The translations under genes were made by a program, and so were the position numbers. This document shows positions 35,856 to 43,358 of a DNA stretch of 64,000 nt, in pieces (the first letter of the stretch is position 1; each line of letters begins with the position of its first letter). The stretch spans positions 559,909-623,908 of the forward strand of contig NZ_FOSE01000002.1 in assembly GCF_900114185.1 (NCBI RefSeq), written 5' to 3'. The notes under the pieces were generated by a model that was given only the letters and a program-made list of their open reading frames with translations, did no database searches and was not told the origin of the DNA. This DNA is from Cellulomonas sp. KH9. Lineage in GTDB: Bacteria; Actinomycetota; Actinomycetes; Actinomycetales; Cellulomonadaceae.

Positions 35856-35867
35856 TACCCTGGGAGG
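35856..35867 (+). promoter_or_regulatory. Leaderless promoter of the DUF3043 gene
   Basis: TACCCT (35856-35861), 6-nt gap, GTG at 35868. It is only 6 bp from the opposing TAGCGT. The GGGAGG in the gap could also serve as a ribosome-binding site on a longer mRNA. Confidence 0.45.
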
Positions 35868-36467
35868 GTGTTCGGACGCAAGCAGGATCCCCCGCCGACG
35901 GTCGACGCGCCGCTCGTCGACGAGCCGCCGCAGCCGGTGCCCACGGGCAAGGGCCGCCCCACGCCCAAGCGCAAGGAGGCGGAGGCGCGCAACAAGCGAC
36001 CCCTCGTCCCGACGGACCGCCGGGCCGCCGCCCGTGAGGCCCGCGCCCGGAACCGCGCGCAGCGCGACCTGGAGTACCAGGCCATGCGCTCGGGTGACGA
36101 GCGGCACATGCCCGCGCGCGACCGCGGCCCGGTGCGCCGCTACGTGCGCGACAGCGTGGACTCGCGCTGGAACCTCGGGGAGTTCTTCCTGCCGCTCGCG
36201 GCGGTGTTCCTGGTCCTGCAGTTCGTCACCGCGCGCAGCGCACCCGTGGTCGCCTTCGCGACGCTGCTGCTGCTGTACGTCTACATCATCGCCTCGATGG
36301 TCGACGCCTGGCTGATGTGGCGCGGGCTGAAGAAGCGTCTCGTCGCGAAGTTCGGCGCCGACAAGCTTCCCCGGGGCCTCGCCATGTACGCGGTCCTCCG
36401 CGCGTTCCAGGTGCGTCCCTCGCGGCTACCGAAGCCGCTCGTCAAGCACGGCCAGCGCCCGGCCTGA
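35868..36467 (+). CDS. DUF3043 membrane protein
   Basis: A 199-residue actinobacterial protein. The basic N-terminal third (GKGRPTPKRKEAEARNKRPLVP) and YVRDSVDSRWNLGEFFLP precede two membrane helices (about 108-124, 127-146) and a basic C-terminus. This organisation is typical of DUF3043. Function unknown. It ends in a hairpin shared with the convergent repeat-protein gene. Confidence 0.87.
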   Translation: MFGRKQDPPPTVDAPLVDEPPQPVPTGKGRPTPKRKEAEARNKRPLVPTDRRAAAREARARNRAQRDLEYQAMRSGDERHMPARDRGPVRRYVRDSVDSRWNLGEFFLPLAAVFLVLQFVTARSAPVVAFATLLLLYVYIIASMVDAWLMWRGLKKRLVAKFGADKLPRGLAMYAVLRAFQVRPSRLPKPLVKHGQRPA

Positions 36468-36473
36468 CGCACC

Positions 36474-36506
36474 GGTCCGGCCTGCGGTCAGCCGCAGGCC
36501 CGGACC
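36474..36506. terminator. Bidirectional terminator hairpin
   Basis: A 14-bp stem with one bulged C (GGTCCG-GCCTGCGG pairing back) and a TCAG loop; the loop contains the stop codon of the leftward gene. Confidence 0.7.
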
Positions 36507-37333
36507 ACCTGGAGCACGACGAACGCGAGGACGGCCAACGGCACCACCGGCGGCACACCGCTGCGGCGCGGCGCCGTCGGGTCGCCGGGCGTCGCGGACG
36601 ACGGGCGCGCCGAGGGCTGTGCCCCCGTCGGCTGCCCGCCGTGGCGCTGCGCCGACGAGGGCAGGCCTCCCGTCGGCCCGGACGGGACGGGCACCCAGCG
36701 GTGGTCGGGCAGCAGCACGTGGCCGTTGACCACGTCACCGACCCGGTAGGTGCGCTGCGCCGGTGCGGACGCCGTGGCCTGCGCCGCGGTGCGCTCAGCG
36801 GCACGGCTCGCCGCCTCCCGGGCGTCGGCCGCCCGCTGGTCGACCGCCCGCTGCTCCGCGGACGCCTCCCGGGTGACGGCGCGGCGATCCGCGGCGGCGC
36901 GCTCGGTGGCGAGCCGGCGCTCGGTCGCGCGGTGCGCCGCCCGCTCGGCCGCCGACCGCTCCGGTGTCGGGCGCTCCGCGGTGGTCCGTCCCGTGGTGGT
37001 CCGCTCCGCGGTGGCGGGTCCGGCCCCGGTGCCGGTCGCCGCACGCCCGGTACCCCGCCGTGCCGACCCGGAGGCCGCACGGGCGCGCACCCGCTCGCCG
37101 AGCGGCACCCACTCGCCGTCGGGTGTGAGCACGTGCTCGTCGACCACGTCGCCCGCGGCGTACGGCGGTGAGGGGTCGCGCCGCAGCGCGACCCACGTGA
37201 GGTCCGCGTCGAGCATGTGCCCGTCCACGACGTCACCGAGGCGGTAGGGCGAGCCGGCCGTCGGCGAGAGCCGCACCCACTCCCCCGAGCCGGTCAGCTC
37301 GAAGCCGTCCACCACCGCACCGACCGCGTACAT
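36488..37333 (-). CDS. Four-repeat tail-anchored protein, family not recognised
   Basis: A 281-residue protein with four copies of a 20-25 residue unit of the form (V/L)GxVV(D/N)(G/E)xxLxxDxxWVxL. Three are in tandem at residues 4-81 and one is at about 195-217. A long Ala/Arg/Thr/Glu-rich helical or disordered segment separates them. One transmembrane helix (about 260-277, PPVVPLAVLAFVVLQVV) ends the protein, so the rest probably faces the cytoplasm. The ATG is preceded by GAGGAGGACG. The repeats look like small beta-rich SH3-like or DUF2510-like modules, but no match is certain. Confidence 0.72.
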   Translation of the reverse strand: MYAVGAVVDGFELTGSGEWVRLSPTAGSPYRLGDVVDGHMLDADLTWVALRRDPSPPYAAGDVVDEHVLTPDGEWVPLGERVRARAASGSARRGTGRAATGTGAGPATAERTTTGRTTAERPTPERSAAERAAHRATERRLATERAAADRRAVTREASAEQRAVDQRAADAREAASRAAERTAAQATASAPAQRTYRVGDVVNGHVLLPDHRWVPVPSGPTGGLPSSAQRHGGQPTGAQPSARPSSATPGDPTAPRRSGVPPVVPLAVLAFVVLQVVRACG

Positions 37334-37390
37334 CGTCCTCCTCGGGCACCCTCGTCGAACCTGGCGGCAGGTTACCGCCCGGCGGACCGC

Positions 37391-37552
37391 TCAGAGCAGC
37401 ATCCGCCCAGGTGCCACGGTGTGGTCGTGCCGCGACGGAGGCGGCGGGCGGTGCCCCAGCCCGTCGCGGCGCACGGTGCGCACGAGAAGCACGCCGAGCG
37501 CGACGACGGTGACGACGAGCGCCACGAGGAGGACGGCGACAGGGAGAGACAT
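37391..37552 (-). CDS. Small single-helix membrane protein (53 residues)
   Basis: A short frame beginning MSLPVAVLLVALVVTVVALG and continuing GVLLVRTVRRDGLGHRPPPP before a stop. One hydrophobic helix (3-24) is followed by a basic, Pro-rich tail. It starts 61 bp from the divergent MocR regulator gene, with candidate operator half-sites in between. MocR-type regulators commonly control a divergent neighbour, so this may be the target. The start lacks a strong ribosome-binding site (TAGGGCC), so the call is tentative. Confidence 0.5.
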   Translation of the reverse strand: MSLPVAVLLVALVVTVVALGVLLVRTVRRDGLGHRPPPPSRHDHTVAPGRMLL

Positions 37553-37572
37553 GGCCCTACCGTCGCGCGCTC

Positions 37573-37609
37573 GTGGCCTTGTCCTCCAGTGCCACTTCGG
37601 GAAGAGTGG
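37573..37609. promoter_or_regulatory. GTGG/CCAC half-sites in the MocR divergent region (candidate operator)
   Basis: GTGGC (37573-37577), GCCAC (37591-37595) and AGTGG (37605-37609) lie in the 61-bp gap between the two divergent starts. Repeated half-sites at DNA-turn-like spacing are typical of MocR operators. Confidence 0.4.
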
Positions 37610-37613
37610 TCAC

Positions 37614-39062
37614 ATGCCCCTGACGGCCGACCGCCGTGTGAACGGCACCCGCCTGCGCACGCTCCTCGGCTCGTGGCACCGCCACGGCCCGGCCTACCGG
37701 GCGCTCGCCGACGCACTGCGCGGCCTGACCCGCTCCGGGACGCTGCCGCTGGCCACCCGGCTGCCGGGCGAGCGGGAGGTCGCCGAGGCGCTCGGCGTGT
37801 CACGGACCACGGTCACCGCGGCCTACGACCTGCTGCGCGAGGAGGGGTTCCTCGTCAGCCGGCGCGGGTCCGGCACGGTCACGACGCTGCCGGACCACGC
37901 GGGCGACCGGGCACCGGCCCGCCTGGGCACCGTGGACGACGAGCTCGTCGACCTGTCCGCCGCCGCGCCGTCGGCACCACCGCAGCTCGCTGCCGCCTGC
38001 GCGGCCGCGCTCGACGCCCTGCCGCGGTACACCTCCCGGGCCGGGTACCTGCCGCTCGGCCTGCCCGACCTGCGCGCGGCGATCGCGGAGCGGTACACGC
38101 GCCGCGGTGTGCGGACCACCCCGGACCAGGTCCTCGTGACGACGGGCGGCCAGCAGGCGATCCACCTGCTCGCGGGCACGTTCGCGGGCACCGGCGACCG
38201 GGTCGCGGTCGAGCACCCCACCTACCCGCACGCGGTCGACGCGGTCCGGGCCGTCGGCGCACGCCCGGTCCCCGTGCCCGTCACGGCGCACGGCACCGAC
38301 CTGGACCTGCTCGCCTCGACCCTGCGCCAGTCCTCGCCCCGCCTGGTGTACCTGGTCCCCGACCACCACAACCCGACGGGCACGTCGCTGCCGGACCAGG
38401 ACCGCGAGCGGGTGCGCGACCTGGCGCGCCGCACCCGGACGGTGGTCGTCGGGGACGAGACGCTCACGGACCTCACGCTCGACGGCGCGGACCCCGCCCC
38501 GTTCGCGGGCGACGGGGGCGTGGACCGGTACGTCGTGTGCGTGGGATCCGCGTCCAAGTCGTTCTGGGGCGGTCTGCGGGTCGGGTGGGTCAGGGCGCAC
38601 CCGGACGTGGTCGCCGCCCTGGGACAGCGCCGTGCGCACGTGGACCTCTGCACGTCGGTGCTCGACCAGCTCGTCACCCTGCGGCTGCTGGACCGGGCGG
38701 ACGAGATCCTCGCCGAGCGGCGCGCGACGGTCCGCGCGCAGCGCGACGCCCTGCTGGGCATGCTCGCCCGTGACCTGCCCGACTGGCGGGTGGCGGTCCC
38801 GCACGGCGGGCTGTCGACGTGGGTCGACCTCGGCGCACCGGTGTCGACGGCGCTCGTCGCGCTGGCCCACGGCCACGGCGTGCGTGTCGCCCCGGGTCCG
38901 GCGTTCGGCGTGGACGGCACCTTCGAGGACCGCCTGCGCGTGCCGTTCTCGCAGGACGCGGCGACCCTTCGCCGGGCGGTCGACGGCCTGGCCGCGGCCT
39001 GGGCGGCCCTGGGCCCCCGGACGTCGACGCGTACCGCGACGGGTCAGCCGACGCTGGTGTGA
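37614..39062 (+). CDS. MocR-family regulator (GntR HTH fused to aminotransferase fold)
   Basis: A 482-residue chimera. The N-terminal GntR winged helix (about 20-85; RLPGEREVAEALGVSRTTVTAAYDLLREEG) is joined to a class I aminotransferase-like domain with the PLP lysine in GSASKSFWGG (Lys315) and PDHHNPTGT. PLP or an amine ligand probably controls DNA binding. The ATG at 37614 was chosen because the HTH begins soon after. It diverges from a 53-residue membrane protein gene; PdxR and YczR-type roles are both possible. Confidence 0.9.
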   Translation: MPLTADRRVNGTRLRTLLGSWHRHGPAYRALADALRGLTRSGTLPLATRLPGEREVAEALGVSRTTVTAAYDLLREEGFLVSRRGSGTVTTLPDHAGDRAPARLGTVDDELVDLSAAAPSAPPQLAAACAAALDALPRYTSRAGYLPLGLPDLRAAIAERYTRRGVRTTPDQVLVTTGGQQAIHLLAGTFAGTGDRVAVEHPTYPHAVDAVRAVGARPVPVPVTAHGTDLDLLASTLRQSSPRLVYLVPDHHNPTGTSLPDQDRERVRDLARRTRTVVVGDETLTDLTLDGADPAPFAGDGGVDRYVVCVGSASKSFWGGLRVGWVRAHPDVVAALGQRRAHVDLCTSVLDQLVTLRLLDRADEILAERRATVRAQRDALLGMLARDLPDWRVAVPHGGLSTWVDLGAPVSTALVALAHGHGVRVAPGPAFGVDGTFEDRLRVPFSQDAATLRRAVDGLAAAWAALGPRTSTRTATGQPTLV

Positions 39063-39065
39063 CCC

Positions 39066-39281
39066 TCAGTCGGCGGGCAGCTCGACCGCTGGTGGCACGT
39101 CGTCCTCGCCGTTCTGCAGCACGACACGGCGGACGCCCTGGCCGGCCAGGGCGCGCCAGTGCTCGCCGAGCCACTGCTCCGCCTCGAACCGCGCGAGGAA
39201 CACCGGGCTGCCGGGTCGGTCGACGGGCAGCCCGCCCGCGTCCTCGAGCCGCCACTGCCAGCGGGGGCGCACCAGGCTCAC
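39066..39281 (-). CDS. Small conserved protein coupled to pyrD
   Basis: A 71-residue protein (VSLVRPRWQWRLEDAGGLPV ... FEAEQWLGEHWRALAGQGVRRVVL) of a type I recall in many actinobacteria, function unknown. The aromatic/acidic composition and (F/W)xxxxDAExWLGExWR-like pattern suggest a small alpha-beta fold. The GTG overlaps the pyrD stop (GTGA), so it is translated from the same mRNA. It faces the MocR gene tail to tail with 3 nt between stops. Confidence 0.75.
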   Translation of the reverse strand: MSLVRPRWQWRLEDAGGLPVDRPGSPVFLARFEAEQWLGEHWRALAGQGVRRVVLQNGEDDVPPAVELPAD

Positions 39282-40330
39282 CGCCCACCCCCGCGGCGGG
39301 CGTCGTCCGCGAGCGCACGGGCGACGCGCGCGGGGAAGGTCGGTCCCTCGTAGATGAACGCCGTGTAGGCCTGCACCAGCGTGGCCCCCACCGCCAGGTA
39401 CTCGCGGGCGTCGGCGGGCGAGCCGACACCCCCGACGCCGATGATGACGGCCTCCTCCCCCAGCCGCGTGCGCAGCCGTGCGACGACGTCGAGCCCGCGG
39501 GCGAGCAGCGGCGGACCGGAGAGCCCGCCCGGCCCCAGGGTGTGCCCGATGGTGGTGTTGACGGCGACCACACCGTCCAGGCCCAGCTCGGCCACCAGGT
39601 CGGCGACCGCGTCGACGTCGGCGTCGGACAGGTCCGGCGCGATCTTCACCAGCACGGGGACGACGGGGCGCCCGGCGCGTGCGGTCGCCTCGTCTGCGGC
39701 GACACGCGTCGCGGTGAGCACGGGCCGCAGGGACTCGACGGCCTGCAGGTCGCGCAGCCCCGGGGTGTTGGGCGACGACACGTTGACCACGAGGTAGTCG
39801 GCGTAGGGGGCCAGGCGTCCGGCGCTCGTCGCGTAGTCCGCGGCCGCCTCGGCCGCCGGGGTCACCTTCGTCTTGCCGATGTTCACCCCGACGACGAGCG
39901 AGCGGCCGTGCGGCGTGGACCGCAGCCGGCGCAGCCGTGCGGCGACCGCTGCCGACCCCTCGTTGTTGAAGCCCATGCGGTTGCGCAGCGCGCGCTGGTC
40001 GAGGACCCGCCACAGCCGTGGTTGCTCGTTGCCGGGCTGCGGCTCCGCGGTCACGGTGCCGATCTCCACGAAGGAGTACCCGAGCATCGCCAGTCCCTCG
40101 ACCGCGCGGGCGTTCTTGTCGAAGCCCGCCGCGAGGCCGAACCGACCGGGAAGGGTGCGCCCCCAGACGCGCACGGCGCCTGCGCCCCCGCGCGGCACCC
40201 GCAGGACCCGCGACACGAGGGACCGCAGCCCCGGCACGCGCCCCACGGCGCCGATCAGCGCGAACGCCAGCTCGTGCGCCCGCTCGGGGTCCATGCGACG
40301 GAAGACCAGGTCGAACAGGAGCCGGTACAC
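39278..40330 (-). CDS. pyrD: Dihydroorotate dehydrogenase, class 2 (quinone-dependent)
   Basis: A 350-residue class 2 enzyme that oxidises dihydroorotate using menaquinone at the membrane. It has an amphipathic N-terminus (MYRLLFDLVFRRMDPERAHEL), AAGFDKNA, VEIGTVT, NRMGFNNEG, the catalytic-Ser region VNVSSPNTPGLR, VLVKIAPD and IGVGGV. The GTG at 40330 follows TAGGGT by 7 nt and gives the usual YRLLF start; the GTG at 40339 overlaps the -10 box. Upstream small membrane genes on the same strand end within this promoter. Confidence 0.94.
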   Translation of the reverse strand: MYRLLFDLVFRRMDPERAHELAFALIGAVGRVPGLRSLVSRVLRVPRGGAGAVRVWGRTLPGRFGLAAGFDKNARAVEGLAMLGYSFVEIGTVTAEPQPGNEQPRLWRVLDQRALRNRMGFNNEGSAAVAARLRRLRSTPHGRSLVVGVNIGKTKVTPAAEAAADYATSAGRLAPYADYLVVNVSSPNTPGLRDLQAVESLRPVLTATRVAADEATARAGRPVVPVLVKIAPDLSDADVDAVADLVAELGLDGVVAVNTTIGHTLGPGGLSGPPLLARGLDVVARLRTRLGEEAVIIGVGGVGSPADAREYLAVGATLVQAYTAFIYEGPTFPARVARALADDARRGGGR

Positions 40331-40343
40331 GTCGATCACCCTA
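40331..40343 (-). promoter_or_regulatory. Leaderless promoter of pyrD, overlapping the upstream stop codon
   Basis: TAGGGT (40343-40338), 7-nt gap, GTG at 40330. The last T of the box is the first base of the TGA of the preceding gene. Confidence 0.5.
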
Positions 40344-40806
40344 CGGCCGGCGGGTCGCTCGGGGCCCGGCCGTCCACGGCGGCACCGCGGTCCCCGGTGC
40401 GCCGCAGCCACCACAGCCCGACGAACGGCAGCACCAGCGGGACGTAGCCGTAGCCCGCGCCGAACCGCGACCAGACCGTCTCGTCCGGGAAGTCGCCGAC
40501 GTCGACCACGGACAGGGTCCCCACGGTGAGCACGCCGACCAGCTCGAACACGACCGCGACCCAGGCGGTGGGCCGCCGGTCGCGCGCCAGCGCGACGGTC
40601 GCCACGACGTAGACGATGCCCGCGGCCAGCGACAGCACGTACGCGACGGGCGCCTCGTCGAGCTTGGTGCCGACCTGGTAGAGGCCGCGCGCCGTCGCCG
40701 CGATCGCGAGCACGCCGTAGACCGCGACGAGCAGCCGCCCGCCGCCGGTGCCGGTCGCGCGGTGCGACGGCACGGCCCCCGGTGCGGCGCCGCCGGACCC
40801 GGCCAC
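40336..40806 (-). CDS. Conserved four-helix membrane protein
   Basis: A 156-residue protein with four hydrophobic helices (about 24-42, 50-74, 82-101, 118-134) and a conserved-looking stretch ARGLYQVGTKLDEAPVAYVLS. The family is seen in many actinobacteria without a function that I can name. The GTG start lies one base after the stop of the upstream membrane gene, implying coupling. The stop overlaps the pyrD promoter. Confidence 0.75.
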   Translation of the reverse strand: MAGSGGAAPGAVPSHRATGTGGGRLLVAVYGVLAIAATARGLYQVGTKLDEAPVAYVLSLAAGIVYVVATVALARDRRPTAWVAVVFELVGVLTVGTLSVVDVGDFPDETVWSRFGAGYGYVPLVLPFVGLWWLRRTGDRGAAVDGRAPSDPPAVG

Positions 40807-40807
40807 G

Positions 40808-41164
40808 TCAGGCCGCCCAGATCTGCAGGAGGCGCAGCTCGAGGAACGCGACCGTGAGCGCGGCGACGAGCAGGACGACCGAGCTCCACCGGGTGCGCTC
40901 GGCGAACGCCCAGGCGGCGGCCACCGGCAGCACCACCAGCTGCGTCACGACGTACCCCCACAGCAGCACACCGTCGACGTCCTGGTCACCCGTCGCCTGC
41001 ACGACCGCGAGCAGGACGCCCTGGAGCACCAGCACGCCCTCGACGACGGCACCGCCCCAGAGCTGCCGCAGGACGACCGGGCGGTCGGCGACGACGAACC
41101 ACGCTGCCCATCCGGCCAGTGCGAGGCAGAGGGCGGCGACGAGCAGCGCGAGAGGGAGGAACAC
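40808..41164 (-). CDS. Small hydrophobic membrane protein
   Basis: A 118-residue, almost entirely hydrophobic protein with four helices (starting VFLPLALLVAALCLALAG, ending FLELRLLQIWAA). No motif is recognised. I use the GTG at 41164 because TAGGTT lies 8 nt upstream; a longer frame to 41203 would precede that promoter. First gene of a small leftward operon with the next membrane protein and perhaps pyrD. It diverges from the aminopeptidase gene. Confidence 0.7.
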   Translation of the reverse strand: MFLPLALLVAALCLALAGWAAWFVVADRPVVLRQLWGGAVVEGVLVLQGVLLAVVQATGDQDVDGVLLWGYVVTQLVVLPVAAAWAFAERTRWSSVVLLVAALTVAFLELRLLQIWAA

Positions 41165-41178
41165 GGGGCCACAACCTA
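41165..41178 (-). promoter_or_regulatory. Leaderless promoter of the 118-residue membrane protein
   Basis: TAGGTT (41178-41173), 8-nt gap, GTG at 41164. Confidence 0.4.
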
Positions 41179-41231
41179 CCGCGCACCACCGACCGGGCCT
41201 CACGTCCGCCGGGTCCCGGTCCCGGCGCGGC

Positions 41232-41244
41232 TACCATCGGGTAC
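41232..41244 (+). promoter_or_regulatory. Leaderless promoter of the aminopeptidase gene
   Basis: TACCAT (41232-41237), 7-nt gap, GTG at 41245. Confidence 0.45.
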
Positions 41245-42726
41245 GTGATCTCGCTGACCTCCTCCGCCCCTGCCGAGCTCGACGTCGACGCCGTCGTCGT
41301 GGGCGTCCAGGCCCAGGGCACGTCCGTCGTCCCCGTCGCCGCCGACTGGCTCCCCGCCGAGCTGGCACGCCAGATCACGCAGGACGGTGCGCGCCTGGGC
41401 ATCACCGGGGCGGTCGACGAGGTGCGCCGGCTCCCTGGCACCGGGCTGCGCGCGGCCACCCTGGTCGTGACGGGGCTGGGCGACGCCCCGGCCGACGCGG
41501 GCACGCCGGCGGGTGCGGAGCTCCTGCGCCGTGCGGCAGGTGCCGCGACCCGCGAGCTCGCGGGCCTGGAGTCGGTGGCGCTCGCGCTGCCCGCGCAGGA
41601 CGCCGACGCGGTGGCCGCCGTGGCCGAGGGTGCCCTGCTCGGCGCCTACGGGTTCGCCCGCTACCACGCGCAGGACGCCCCGGTCGGGCGCATCGAGCTC
41701 GTCACCCCCGCGGTGAAGGACAAGGCGGCCAGGGCCGCGCTGGCACGGGCCGAGGTGCTCGCCGAGGCCGTCCACGCCACCCGCGACCTCGTCAACACCG
41801 CTCCCAACGACCTCTACCCCGCCGCGTTCGCGGACCTCGCCAAGGCGGCGGTCAAGGCGGCCGGCACCCGGTCGCTGAAGATCACGGTCCTCGACGAGAA
41901 GGCACTCGCCGCCGGTGGCTACGGCGGGCTGGTCGGCGTGGGGCAGGGCTCGGCGCGCCCGCCGCGGCTCGTCAAGGTCGCCTACGCCCCGTCCAAGGCG
42001 TCGGGCCACGTGGCCCTGGTCGGCAAGGGCATCACGTTCGACTCCGGCGGCATCTCGATCAAGCCCGCGGCCGGTATGGAGGCGATGAAGTCCGACATGG
42101 CCGGTGCGGCCGCCGTGCTGCACACGGTCGTCGCGGCCGCGCGCCTCGGCCTGCCGGTGGCGGTCACCGGCTGGCTCTGCCTGGCCGAGAACATGCCGTC
42201 GGGCACGGCTCAGCGCCCCTCGGACGTCGTGACGATCCGTGGCGGCAAGACCGTCGAGGTGCTCAACACCGACGCCGAGGGCCGGCTCGTCATGGCCGAC
42301 GGCCTGGTCGCGGCGGTCGAGGAGAAGCCCGACCTCGTGGTCGACATCGCCACGCTCACGGGTGCGCAGATGGTCGCCCTCGGGCACCGCGTGTCCGCGG
42401 TGATGGGCACGGACGAGGCGCGCGCCGAGCTGGTCGACGCCGCGCACGGCGCGGGCGAGCAGTTCTGGCCGATGCCGCTGCCGGCCGACCTGCGCGCGGG
42501 CCTGAAGTCGAAGGTCGCGGACCTGGCGAACATCGGGGACCGGTTCGGCGGCATGCTGACGGCCGGGATCTTCCTGCAGGAGTTCGTCGGCACGACGCCG
42601 TGGGCGCACCTCGACGTGGCCGGCCCGGCGTTCAACGAGCGCACGGCGTTCGGCTACACCCCCGTCGGCGGGACGGGCGTGGGCGTCCGCACGCTGCTGC
42701 GCCTGCTGGAGCAGCGCGCCTCCTGA
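41245..42726 (+). CDS. pepA: Leucyl aminopeptidase (M17 family)
   Basis: A 493-residue cytosolic M17 aminopeptidase. The N-terminal macro-like domain (1-170) precedes the di-metal catalytic domain with GKGITFDSGGISIKP, MKSDMAGAAAVL and the family signature NTDAEGRL. It also has the bicarbonate/Arg site within that signature. It hydrolyses N-terminal residues, preferring Leu. Start by the leaderless promoter at GTG 41245. Confidence 0.95.
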   Translation: MISLTSSAPAELDVDAVVVGVQAQGTSVVPVAADWLPAELARQITQDGARLGITGAVDEVRRLPGTGLRAATLVVTGLGDAPADAGTPAGAELLRRAAGAATRELAGLESVALALPAQDADAVAAVAEGALLGAYGFARYHAQDAPVGRIELVTPAVKDKAARAALARAEVLAEAVHATRDLVNTAPNDLYPAAFADLAKAAVKAAGTRSLKITVLDEKALAAGGYGGLVGVGQGSARPPRLVKVAYAPSKASGHVALVGKGITFDSGGISIKPAAGMEAMKSDMAGAAAVLHTVVAAARLGLPVAVTGWLCLAENMPSGTAQRPSDVVTIRGGKTVEVLNTDAEGRLVMADGLVAAVEEKPDLVVDIATLTGAQMVALGHRVSAVMGTDEARAELVDAAHGAGEQFWPMPLPADLRAGLKSKVADLANIGDRFGGMLTAGIFLQEFVGTTPWAHLDVAGPAFNERTAFGYTPVGGTGVGVRTLLRLLEQRAS

Positions 42727-42737
42727 CCGGCACCCGG

Positions 42738-42773
42738 GCGCTGCGGCCCGGCCGCGCACGGCGTCCGCAGCGC
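42738..42773. terminator. Possible terminator hairpin
   Basis: GCGCTGCGG (42738-42746) pairs with CCGCAGCGC (42765-42773) around an 18-nt GC-rich loop between convergent genes. Confidence 0.5.
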
Positions 42774-42796
42774 TCGGTCCGGGGTCGGTGGGTGCG

Positions 42797-43156
42797 TCAG
42801 CCCCGCTCGGCGGCGCGCCGCCGGCGCTCGATGCGCTGGCGGGAGTTCCAGTCCCGCACCCGCTGCGGGTACCCGGTCCGCTGGACGTCGTAGACCGGGA
42901 TCTGCAGGTCACGGGCGAGCGCGGCGGCCGTCCGCTCGTCGGGCACCTTGCGGCGCGTCCACTCCCCGTCCGTCGCCACGAGCATGAGCGTCGTGGGCGT
43001 GACGTTGGTCCGCGGCTCGACGTACGCCTCGACCCCGACCCGCGTGGCGACGAACTCGCGCAGGTACGCGAGGGTCTCGGCGCGTGCGCTGCGGCCCGCG
43101 GGCACGTCCGTCGACGACTCCGTGCGCGCCGCCCGTCGGCGGGAGAAGAGACCCAT
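42797..43156 (-). CDS. Conserved hypothetical protein
   Basis: A 119-residue soluble, basic protein. The Arg-rich N-terminus (MGLFSRRRAARTESSTD) is followed by a compact alpha-beta region (LREFVATRVGVEAYVEPRT, TLMLVATDGEWTRRKVPDERTAAALARDLQIPVYDVQRTGYPQRVRDW). The same pattern occurs in other actinobacteria in my memory, with no assigned function. The ATG lies 7 nt after TAGGGT. Confidence 0.75.
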   Translation of the reverse strand: MGLFSRRRAARTESSTDVPAGRSARAETLAYLREFVATRVGVEAYVEPRTNVTPTTLMLVATDGEWTRRKVPDERTAAALARDLQIPVYDVQRTGYPQRVRDWNSRQRIERRRRAAERG

Positions 43157-43169
43157 GCCCGAGACCCTA
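43157..43169 (-). promoter_or_regulatory. Leaderless promoter of the 119-residue protein
   Basis: TAGGGT (43169-43164), 7-nt gap, ATG at 43156. Confidence 0.5.
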
Positions 43170-43358
43170 CCGACGGCACCTGGGCACGGCCTGGACACGG
43201 CGTCGCCGGATCGGGTGCCGCCGTCCGGGGGACGCACTGGACATGGGACGACTGTCGTGGGACTCACACCCCCGGATGTGGTAGACGGTTCGTCGCGGCG
43301 CGGACGGGATGACAAGATGGGGCCGCAGCAGATCCCAGACCCTCCGAGGAGTGCGCAC

